Part shown: positions 42,396 to 48,029 of the stretch, one piece after another
How the letters are laid out: each line of letters starts with the position of its first letter
Numbering within the stretch: position 1 is the stretch's first letter
NCBI RefSeq assembly: GCF_001421415.1
Contig: NZ_LMKH01000008.1
Span: 1-48,029 of the forward strand
Source of the DNA: Sphingomonas sp. Leaf208
GTDB lineage: Bacteria > Pseudomonadota > Alphaproteobacteria > Sphingomonadales > Sphingomonadaceae
Length of the DNA stretch: 48,029 nucleotides
Direction: 5' to 3'
Notes under the pieces: generated by a model
What the model saw: the letters and a program-made list of their open reading frames with translations, nothing else
Databases searched by the model: none
What the model was told of the DNA's origin: nothing
Made by a program: the position numbers and the translations under genes

Positions 42396-42732
42396 TTTCA
42401 AGGAAAAGACGAGAAAGACTTTTGAGAAGTGCTGGGACAAGGCGGCGGTCGAAGCCAATACGCCCGACCTCTTCAGCAAGACGCCGGACCATGTCGCCAG
42501 TCGCTACGAAGCCGAAGCGCTTGGCGATGCGAATCTTGCGATCGGTGACACGATCGCGGTGCGGATGGAAGCCGGCAAGTTGATCGGACGCCGTGGCGTT
42601 TCGGCCGTGCTCGAGATTTGCAGCCCCAGCCAGGCTCTTGTCCAGTCGGTTGCACAAGGGTGCAACATCGCCCGCGTCGACATTGTTGCAGCCGATCCAA
42701 TCAGTGGCGTTTTCGAGGTTTCGTTTAGCTAG
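42385..42732 (+). CDS. Small conserved-looking protein of the STAS/GHKL set
   Basis: A 115-residue protein with a charged helical N-terminus ('MGADFKEKTRKTFEKCWDKAAVE') and a beta-rich remainder ('IAVRMEAGKLIGRRGVSAVLEICSPSQALVQSVAQGCNIARVDI'). I recognise no family. Its start overlaps the STAS gene by 11 bp, and 7 bp separate it from the next gene, so it is part of the operon. ATG 42385 was chosen because the longer frame lies in the STAS gene. Confidence 0.6.
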   Translation: MGADFKEKTRKTFEKCWDKAAVEANTPDLFSKTPDHVASRYEAEALGDANLAIGDTIAVRMEAGKLIGRRGVSAVLEICSPSQALVQSVAQGCNIARVDIVAADPISGVFEVSFS

Positions 42733-42739
42733 AGGTTCA

Positions 42740-43840
42740 ATGGAAATGTCCCGACAGGAGCGAGCGTTCACGAGTTACTGGAGTAAGCCTGGCGCCGCTA
42801 TGTCGTTGGGGTGCGTTGGTTGTCCCGACCAAGCAACCTGTGGCGGACAGACCGTTATTGGGTCCGGTTTCAACTGCTTAGACCATTGCTGCGGCAAGCC
42901 CGATGCCTGTCCTGCCGTATGTCCTCATGCGTTGACGTTCGCCGATCGCATTCGGGAAGTGCGCGGGCTTGCTCTTGAAACGCCTCTGGCTGCACCGCTC
43001 ACACGCCCGGATCTGCCCCCCCACATCCCCATGCTCTTCCATGGCAGTGCGCTTGCTGCGCCGGTGCCGGCGAGCGCCGTTGCTATACCACTGTATCGTT
43101 TCTTCAACCGTTATGCCGACTGCCGGTTCGGCACACGAGAAAGCGTCGCCCAAACCTTCAAAATTGATCCGGCTGCGGACATCCTCCTCTCCGGCGTGGC
43201 GCAGGACAAGGAAGTCGAAGGCTGGTGGCGCCTTGAGCGGCGCGGTCGCCTCAAGGCCGTTGCGAACTTTCGACGCCTAGGGGTGTCAATGATTACGGTT
43301 CCCAACTTCAGTCTGATGGTCGATCGCCCACGCTGGGACGACCTCCATGCCATGCGGCGGATCGCGATCTGCTATCACGAGATCGTGTCCGAAGGGCAGC
43401 CGGCAGCGCTCCATGTGAACGGCCGGACCGAATGCGATTTCGCGCGCTGGACGGAATATATCGTCGCGCATCCCGAGGTCACGCACATCGCTTACGAGTT
43501 CACGACTTGCGGCAAGACTCCTAACCGTATGATGCAGCACGCCGCCTGGTTGATCGAGCTCGCTCAGAATGTGGGCCGGCGGCTTGGCCTTGTCCTAAGG
43601 GGCGGGCTCCCGGTGGTCAGATTGCTGGCGGACTATTACGACATCATCTTCATCGATACGTCGCCCTTCGAGAAGGCGCAGCATCGTGAGGTCGCTTGGG
43701 TCGACAATGAGGGACAGCGTCGCTGGATGAAGCGAATGACCACCGCCGACGAAAAGCTGGATGCTTTGCTCGCCGATAATATTCGTGTCTCGCGCCACTG
43801 GTTCGACACTCTGTTGCCGAAGTTCAAGCTTGCAGCCTGA
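42740..43840 (+). CDS. Cys-rich DUF4417-like protein of the STAS/GHKL set
   Basis: A 366-residue protein. The N-terminal part holds eight Cys in 45 residues ('LGCVGCPDQATCGG', 'NCLDHCCGKPDACPAVCPH'), enough for two zinc or iron-sulfur sites. The remainder, including 'DCRFGTRESVAQTFKI', 'LKAVANFRRLGVSMITVPNFSLMVDRPRWDDLHAMRRIAICYHEIV' and 'AYEFTTCGKTPNRMMQH', resembles the DUF4417 pattern with its fixed 'VPNFS...D.P' core. Activity is unknown. ATG 42740 follows the previous stop closely. Its end overlaps or adjoins the GHKL gene. Confidence 0.62.
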   Translation: MEMSRQERAFTSYWSKPGAAMSLGCVGCPDQATCGGQTVIGSGFNCLDHCCGKPDACPAVCPHALTFADRIREVRGLALETPLAAPLTRPDLPPHIPMLFHGSALAAPVPASAVAIPLYRFFNRYADCRFGTRESVAQTFKIDPAADILLSGVAQDKEVEGWWRLERRGRLKAVANFRRLGVSMITVPNFSLMVDRPRWDDLHAMRRIAICYHEIVSEGQPAALHVNGRTECDFARWTEYIVAHPEVTHIAYEFTTCGKTPNRMMQHAAWLIELAQNVGRRLGLVLRGGLPVVRLLADYYDIIFIDTSPFEKAQHREVAWVDNEGQRRWMKRMTTADEKLDALLADNIRVSRHWFDTLLPKFKLAA

Positions 43841-44642
43841 CCTCCTGGCTCCGAGCTTCGACTATCGCGTTGTCGACGGTCTCGGCCGCGCACGACAGCG
43901 TGGCGGGGTGCCGCAGCTCGGCGGAGCCGTTTTCCGGGCGGAGACGCTGGGGCCGGCCGTTGAGCTTGCACACTTGGAGTCCGGGATTTCGATCGGTGAT
44001 CTGCATGGGCAGGATTGGCTTGAACGCGGCTCGCTTGCGCCGATCCTGTCCGCACTGGCGAGCGCGCAGCAGCAATGGCTGGCCCCCGATGGCCAGCGCG
44101 GCCTGATCCTTGGATCAGGGATGGTGGGTGAAGCGGTGCTCAACAGCTTCAAGATCGATGCCCATAAAGCGGCGCTGGCTGCCGGCTTTGCGAAGCCAGC
44201 ACTTCTTGTCGCGGCGATGGGCGAACTCATCGGCAACGTGATCGATCATTCCGAGGCGATCGGAAGCGGCGTGGCGATGTTTTCCGCCGAGGCCGGGCGC
44301 TTCGAATTCGTGGTGGCAGACACTGGCATCGGCGCTCTCCCCAGTCTGACCCGCAACCCGGACCATGCCAGCCTGAGCGACGATGGGGCGGCCTTGCTCG
44401 CCATGGTCGAGGCCGGAGTCTCACGCTTTGCGCGCAACTCCGGCCACGGCAACGGCTTTAGGCCGATCTTTGAGAAGCTTGCGGATATGTCGGGCCACCT
44501 TCGCTTCCGTTCGGGCGGTTATGGGCTGACACTCGACGGCTGCTTCGGCAATCGGATCGCGCGGCAGATTGCGCAGAAACCTAAGTTACGCGGCCTGCTG
44601 GCGGCGGTAACCTGTCTGGCTCCAAAGACGGCAGGCCGATGA
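43830..44642 (+). CDS. GHKL-type ATPase (histidine-kinase-like fold)
   Basis: A protein of about 270 residues whose C-terminal half has the GHKL ATP-binding boxes: N-box 'MGELIGNVIDHS' (near 44218-44253), G1 'VADTGIGALPSL' (near 44310-44345) and G2 'SGHGNGF' (44440-44460). There is no phospho-acceptor His or DHp domain, so it resembles anti-sigma-type kinases or ATP-driven switches, not a sensor kinase. It is the last gene after the STAS protein, matching a partner-switch pair. The start is uncertain: TTG 43830 overlaps the previous stop by 11 bp; upstream starts lie deep in that gene. Confidence 0.68.
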   Translation: MQPDLLAPSFDYRVVDGLGRARQRGGVPQLGGAVFRAETLGPAVELAHLESGISIGDLHGQDWLERGSLAPILSALASAQQQWLAPDGQRGLILGSGMVGEAVLNSFKIDAHKAALAAGFAKPALLVAAMGELIGNVIDHSEAIGSGVAMFSAEAGRFEFVVADTGIGALPSLTRNPDHASLSDDGAALLAMVEAGVSRFARNSGHGNGFRPIFEKLADMSGHLRFRSGGYGLTLDGCFGNRIARQIAQKPKLRGLLAAVTCLAPKTAGR

Positions 44643-45040
44643 AACCGTATCAGCCTTAACTGGAGCGACTTCCTGCCGCGTCCTGAGCCCACAACCGGTT
44701 CGGTTGTGACACCAGCGATCCGATCGGCTTCCCAGATTACCCTTACGCTTCTGAAAGCCGACGCCCATCGATCTCGCCCCCACGACCGCTAGCGAGTGGG
44801 CTGCCGCGCACGACAACTGCAATCGGCGTTCTCTACTGCGCGGCCATGTATGGACTTGCTGCTTATGCCATCACCAACGACCGGATCTGGACCACTGTAA
44901 TCGTGCTTTTGACGGCAGTCTTATCGTGGGAACCTGTTGCCGCCTTTATCTCACGTCGAGCGGCCCACTGATTGCCTAGAGCCTATGACTTTCTCGCTCG
45001 GCCGTATGGCTAGCCACTGTTGTGCTACGACCTTTTCAGC
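44643..45040. other. Intergenic region after the GHKL gene
   Basis: Holds a hairpin CACAACCG/CGGTTGTG (44690-44708), possibly a terminator, and one small membrane-type open frame (44846-44971). Otherwise nothing is recognised. Confidence 0.4.
44846..44971 (+). CDS. Possible 41-residue single-TM peptide
   Basis: Reads MYGLAAYAITNDRIW..., then a hydrophobic stretch (TTVIVLLTAVLSW) and an Arg-rich end (ISRRAAH). There is no clear ribosome-binding site. The frame is open back to about 44690 without another ATG, so this could equally be the tail of a decayed gene. Confidence 0.25.
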   Translation: MYGLAAYAITNDRIWTTVIVLLTAVLSWEPVAAFISRRAAH

Positions 45041-45436
45041 TCAACGGCTCCTAGTAGGCGGTCCCGGTATTCGGAAGGGTTTCAGTCCCTGTCGCTCAAT
45101 CTCGGCCGTAACCATCTGTAGCGTCTGAATTCCTGTCATAGCGCGCAACAGTAGCAGCGTTTCGATCTGCACGGCGCTGGGCTCGCCGGTGACCTGGTTC
45201 TCCTTGATGGATGCAATGGGTTGTTTTTCTACCTGATCGCGCAGTTCGTCCAGCGTCTCGCCAATATCGATCATTGCGGCTCGGATACTCGCAAGCTCCT
45301 CGCGCATGAGGTCCGCACTCGCCAGCCGGTCACGCAGATAGGTGCTGATCGGGATGCCGCGCGCTTCGGCCTCGGCGGCATAAACCAGCATCTGGCTCTC
45401 GTTCAGCCGGACCCGCACCCAGTTCTCAAGCTTCAT
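45041..45436 (-). CDS. TrwA-like oriT accessory protein (RHH)
   Basis: A 131-residue protein. The N-terminal ribbon-helix-helix is 'WVRVRLNESQMLVYAAEAEARGIPISTYLRDRL'. A coiled segment follows ('EELASIRAAMIDIGETLDELRDQ'), then a C-terminal block with 'AVQIETLLLLRAM'. This matches the accessory protein TrwA of IncW plasmid R388, which binds oriT and helps the relaxase. It points away from the oriT-like region that lies just upstream, as trwA does in R388. The match is from memory, and no coupling protein or relaxase gene follows. ATG 45436 begins with MKLENWVRV; an ATG 60 bp upstream is less likely. Confidence 0.72.
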   Translation of the reverse strand: MKLENWVRVRLNESQMLVYAAEAEARGIPISTYLRDRLASADLMREELASIRAAMIDIGETLDELRDQVEKQPIASIKENQVTGEPSAVQIETLLLLRAMTGIQTLQMVTAEIERQGLKPFRIPGPPTRSR

Positions 45437-45499
45437 ACGACCCCTGGCACGCTGTGTGTCCAGATAGACTACAGCAAACGACTGATAAATCACCACTTA

Positions 45500-45720
45500 T
45501 TTCACTGAGCGGCACGTTTACGGCACATTTTACTCGGCGCGCTGATGGTCTTTCTGATTTATTTCAATAACTTACCGGCACCGGAAGGTGCGTATGGTGT
45601 ACGACCTAAAATCACGGATTTAAGGGTCGAAAATGAAGCGCTGACAGATCGGAAACGGGCTGGCCGAGCTTAAGGGGGTCCAAACTACCCTGATGAGCGC
45701 AGCTCAGCAGGCAAGCCCGC
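45500..45720. other. oriT: Origin of transfer (oriT), MOB_F/R388-like
   Basis: A hairpin GCACC-GGAA-GGTGC (45578-45591) is followed by GTATGGTGT and, further on, by ATTTAAGG. R388 has, as I recall, GCACCGAAAGGTGC, then GTATTGTCT where the nick falls, and then ATTTAAGG. By that alignment the nick would fall between 45600 and 45601. The position between a TrwA-like gene and StbA-type repeats agrees with R388's layout. No relaxase gene is in the window, so mobilisation would need a helper. Confidence 0.65.
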
Positions 45721-45721
45721 C

Positions 45722-45800
45722 AGATGATGCAAATGTAATGCACAGATGATGCAATTATTACGCAGATATGATGCAATTATGATGCATTCTTGCGCTAGGA
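45722..45800. repeat. StbA-type 11-bp direct repeats
   Basis: GC dinucleotides recur every 11 bp at 45729, 45740, 45751, 45762, 45773 and 45784. Units at 45724, 45746 and 45768 read ATGATGCAA exactly, and one at 45779 reads ATGATGCAT. The reverse complement TTGCATCAT is the StbA binding unit of R388, repeated with an 11-bp period near its oriT. No stbA gene is recognised here. Confidence 0.7.
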
Positions 45801-45816
45801 ACTCTCTCTAGAAAGC

Positions 45817-45982
45817 TTTGGGGTGCAAATAGGGGGCAATCAGGGTGCGGATAGGGTGCGGATAGGGTGCAGGAAGGGTGCAAATTAGGGGCACGGACGC
45901 AAAAGGGATGCAGAAAGAACGCAAAAAGGATGCACCAAGGAGGCAGCAGGGACGCAAAAGGGACGCACATCGGACGCAGGAT
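45817..45982. repeat. Second 11-bp phased array, AGGGTGC/GGACGC type
   Basis: Fourteen 11-bp units. Seven begin GGGTGC or similar at 45821, 45832, 45843, 45854, 45865, 45876 and 45887. After one 8-bp step, seven more of type GGA(C/T)GC start at 45895, 45906, 45917, 45928, 45939, 45950 and 45961, with one further unit near 45972. The spacing equals one DNA turn, so each unit faces the same side. It looks like a protein-nucleation site for segregation or transfer control. Confidence 0.65.
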
Positions 45983-46017
45983 ATCGATCCGGCCTACGGC
46001 AGCCATGCGTGATCACT

Positions 46018-46389
46018 CTAGCTGGCTTCGAGACGCCGGCCTATCTCCTGCCTGTCCCCCATTATCAAAAGGGTATCGTTGATAAACCTCTCCAGATTCT
46101 GGTTCAGGTCGTAAATGATTCCCCCGAATAGCAATCGCTGATGGCCCGAAAACCCGTCACGCATTTCCAGCATCAACGTTCTCGCCAATGAGACAAACTG
46201 CTCAGCCTCCTCGGCCATCCATTCGGCATAAACATCCTTGGAACAGCTCATGCCGATTGGCCTGTTCAGAGTGATCTCTGTCATGCGCAGACACAGCAGA
46301 TTCTCAAGCTCGCCCGGAGCCGATCCAGGCTGCCGGCATTCACCCAGCCCGCCCAGCAATTCCCGCATTTTCTGTTTTAGATCGTCCAC
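46018..46389 (-). CDS. Uncharacterised small protein near oriT
   Basis: A 123-residue soluble, helical, acidic protein ('VDDLKQKMRELLGGLGECRQPGSAPGELENLLCLRMTEITLNRP...'). I recognise no family. GTG 46389 has AGGAGG 7 nt before it, which is why I shorten a 357-residue frame whose first two thirds are not protein-like. It reads towards the 11-bp repeat arrays and its stop lies 35 bp from them, so it may encode a binding protein, but that is a guess. Confidence 0.6.
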   Translation of the reverse strand: MDDLKQKMRELLGGLGECRQPGSAPGELENLLCLRMTEITLNRPIGMSCSKDVYAEWMAEEAEQFVSLARTLMLEMRDGFSGHQRLLFGGIIYDLNQNLERFINDTLLIMGDRQEIGRRLEAS

Positions 46390-46422
46390 CGCGATGCCTC
46401 CTCGCTTGGAATGGAGGCATAA

Positions 46423-46440
46423 CCCGGCTGAAAAGCCGGG
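46423..46440. other. Hairpin upstream of the 46018-46389 gene
   Basis: CCCGGC and GCCGGG enclose TGAAAA. It lies 20 bp ahead of the Shine-Dalgarno of the minus-strand gene. It may be an mRNA leader structure or a terminator; no T-run follows on either strand. Confidence 0.35.
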
Positions 46441-46683
46441 CGTTCGTAACCCTGCACAAGCACAAGGCGCTGCCACCTTTGGGCAAGCCTTGGACATGCG
46501 TGACAGCCACCCGGCCGAGAAGCTCTCGACCGGACTTGTGATCATCGGGGTTACGACGCCCCACGGCCGGGATTGACCGAACCGCGGGTCTATGGTCGCA
46601 GAAGGAGACGCTTCGGACAAGCCGCTGCGACAGAGGCGGGCGTTTCGACGATCATCACTCCATCGAGCCAGGACGATCCTGCC

Positions 46684-47766
46684 ATGAGCGATCCCCTTCC
46701 GAGTTTCCGCACACTCGCCGAGCAAGCCACCTACGCTACCCTCCTGGCTGACCTCGCCGGCCGCTATCGGGGAGACGAGGCGGTCATTATCTTCCGCGAA
46801 CCGACCGACCCGGACGCGGCGGTGACCGCCGATGCCATGATCCGCGCCGGCAGCGTCAGCGACGATCAATACGCCCGCCTGCTCGCCGCTGCCGATCGTC
46901 TCTATGCTCCACCGCCGATCACTCGCGCGGTCGCATTCGATGCATTCGGCACGCTGGTCTATATCGGCCGCAAGCGGCATCCATTCGAGCGGTTGATCCG
47001 GCAGGCCCGTGACCGGGCGGAGGCCCTGCCCTCGCCGATGGTCCAGCCGATCGGCCTTGCCGACTATGCCGCTGCGCTGGGGTTGCCGCACCCGGACGCC
47101 GAGCTGGCGATGCTGGACGAGGAACTGGCGACGATCGTGCTCTACCCCGACGCGCTGGATGCGCTACGCCGGGTTCGCGAGCAGGGTGTGAAGGTCGCCG
47201 TCGCCTCGAACCTTGCCCTGCCCTATGCGACCTCGCTGAGGGCCCTTCTGGGCGATCTGGTGGACATCTGGCACTTCTCCTTCGATGCAGGTGTCATTAA
47301 GCCTGACAGGGCGTTCTACGGCAGCCTGACGGCCCGCCTGGAATGCGAAGCCAGTGAACTGCTGATGGTAGGCGACACCTGGCGCGACGATATCGTCGGT
47401 GCCGTCGAGGCCGGATCGCGTGCGCGGTGCGTTGATCGGGAGGGCCGCGCCTCTCATGCCCGCCGGTTTATCGCCGTTCGCGAGCTGGGTGATGCCTATC
47501 CCGATCGCCGGAGAGCCGCGCAAATGACGGAGCTTGAGCTTTTCCGCAGCGGCATCGATGCAAACCTTGATTACCTTCACGGTCAGCGGTGGGCGCTTGA
47601 GGCGGCGCAATTCCGGCAGGCCCTTACTGATGCACCGGATGCGGAAAAGGCAGCTGCGAAGCGAGTGCTGGACGATCATTACGACACACGTGATCAGCCT
47701 GAAATCAGCCGTGCTGCCCTGATACATGACGCGATTGCGACTATCGGGGCACAGAAGCCTGTGTGA
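46684..47766 (+). CDS. HAD-superfamily hydrolase with extra N- and C-terminal regions
   Basis: A 360-residue protein. Residues about 80-250 carry the HAD core: motif I 'VAFDAFGTLV' with the nucleophile Asp, the cap region, motif III Lys in 'GVIKPDRAFYG' and motif IV 'LLMVGDTWRDDIVGA'. The N-terminal 80 residues are unrelated helical sequence, and the last 80 form a charged tail. It is probably a phosphatase of small molecules; the substrate is unknown. ATG 46684 follows a purine-rich stretch, and the frame upstream is weak. It precedes the origin region with no gene between. Confidence 0.8.
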   Translation: MSDPLPSFRTLAEQATYATLLADLAGRYRGDEAVIIFREPTDPDAAVTADAMIRAGSVSDDQYARLLAAADRLYAPPPITRAVAFDAFGTLVYIGRKRHPFERLIRQARDRAEALPSPMVQPIGLADYAAALGLPHPDAELAMLDEELATIVLYPDALDALRRVREQGVKVAVASNLALPYATSLRALLGDLVDIWHFSFDAGVIKPDRAFYGSLTARLECEASELLMVGDTWRDDIVGAVEAGSRARCVDREGRASHARRFIAVRELGDAYPDRRRAAQMTELELFRSGIDANLDYLHGQRWALEAAQFRQALTDAPDAEKAAAKRVLDDHYDTRDQPEISRAALIHDAIATIGAQKPV

Positions 47767-47915
47767 TGGCCTCTCTCACTAACCCTGCCCTTCTACGGAA
47801 CGATGCAGGCACACACCGTCAGATCCGATTGGTTTTTTCGGAAGCATTCGGCCGATAGGCCGCCTTGTGACGGCGTTAGCCGGCACGGAGCAAAAGCGCG
47901 TTGATCCGGAGGATC

Positions 47916-48029
47916 AATTCCATCCAGTTCTTTTTATCTCACTCGACGCTGCTCATTTGCGTTAAAGATTCTATTAAATATGAACTGTTAAGAAGGTTAA
48001 GCTCTCCCAAAAGCGAAATTCTTCCCCTG
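47916..48029. repeat. Terminal direct repeat, right copy
   Basis: Exact copy of bases 1-114. It is read as assembly overlap of a circular plasmid, not as a biological repeat. Confidence 0.9.

Noticed and set aside
45722..45982. Possible CRISPR array
   Set aside because: Units are only 11 bp, without spacers and without cas genes; the period fits one helical turn.
45758..46006. 82-residue minus-strand frame with repeated HP-type units
   Set aside because: It is the translation of the 11-bp repeat array.

Overview
The window reads as one complete circular plasmid of a sphingomonad-like alphaproteobacterium. The first 114 bases recur exactly as the last 114 (47916-48029), so the ends close into a circle of about 47.9 kb. 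The host assignment is inference: high G+C, a RepA/RPA-type initiator, MOB_F-like transfer DNA and gene content resembling sphingomonad plasmids. No chromosomal housekeeping block, rRNA, tRNA or CRISPR is visible.

Layout. 1-2800 is the backbone: an oriV with six 15-bp iterons and a DnaA box, then repA, a ribbon-helix-helix partition protein and parA (minus strand, overlapping ends), with TAAGC-repeat clusters likely to be operator and centromere. 2900-17400 is an ion module: fluoride riboswitch, CLC-F fluoride exporter, DUF190; NhaA behind a structured leader; RodA; a K+ channel; a CBS-domain CLC; a lipoprotein class A beta-lactamase; an SLC13 permease; and arsRCBH. 17400-25250 is a heavy-metal module: a secreted cysteine-pair mini-protein, a MerR regulator facing a CDF exporter, and czcCBA. 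25250-34040 is a sulfite and stress module: SorAB, a TDT (sulfite exporter-like) permease and LysR, facing a cytoplasmic sulfite-oxidase-like enzyme and MgtC; then DUF305, a YVTN propeller, an ECF sigma factor and an anti-sigma factor. 34100-36000 is a second copy of the fluoride riboswitch/CLC-F/DUF190 unit. 36000-40700 holds a Tn3-type resolvase with its res region, an HNH-like protein and plasmid-type unknowns including a PemK/MazF-like toxin. 41000-44650 is an unrecognised gene set: a membrane protein facing STAS-like/winged-helix, small protein, cysteine-rich DUF4417-like protein and GHKL ATPase. 45000-46400 is a transfer region: a TrwA-like accessory protein, an R388-like oriT and arrays of 11-bp phased repeats that include exact StbA-type sites, but no relaxase. 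A HAD hydrolase closes the circle.

How it works together. The cargo is mostly detoxification: fluoride, Na+/Li+, arsenic, Co/Zn/Cd, sulfite and oxidative/metal stress. Several units sense their own substrate (two fluoride riboswitches, ArsR, MerR, LysR, an ECF pair). Module borders carry two repeated motifs, a res-like 42-mer and a 28-bp TTCCC...GGGAAT element, which suggests the island was assembled by site-specific recombination. The best candidate for an undescribed system is the STAS/GHKL four-gene set at 41823-44642. The lack of a relaxase beside a full oriT suggests the plasmid moves only with a helper.
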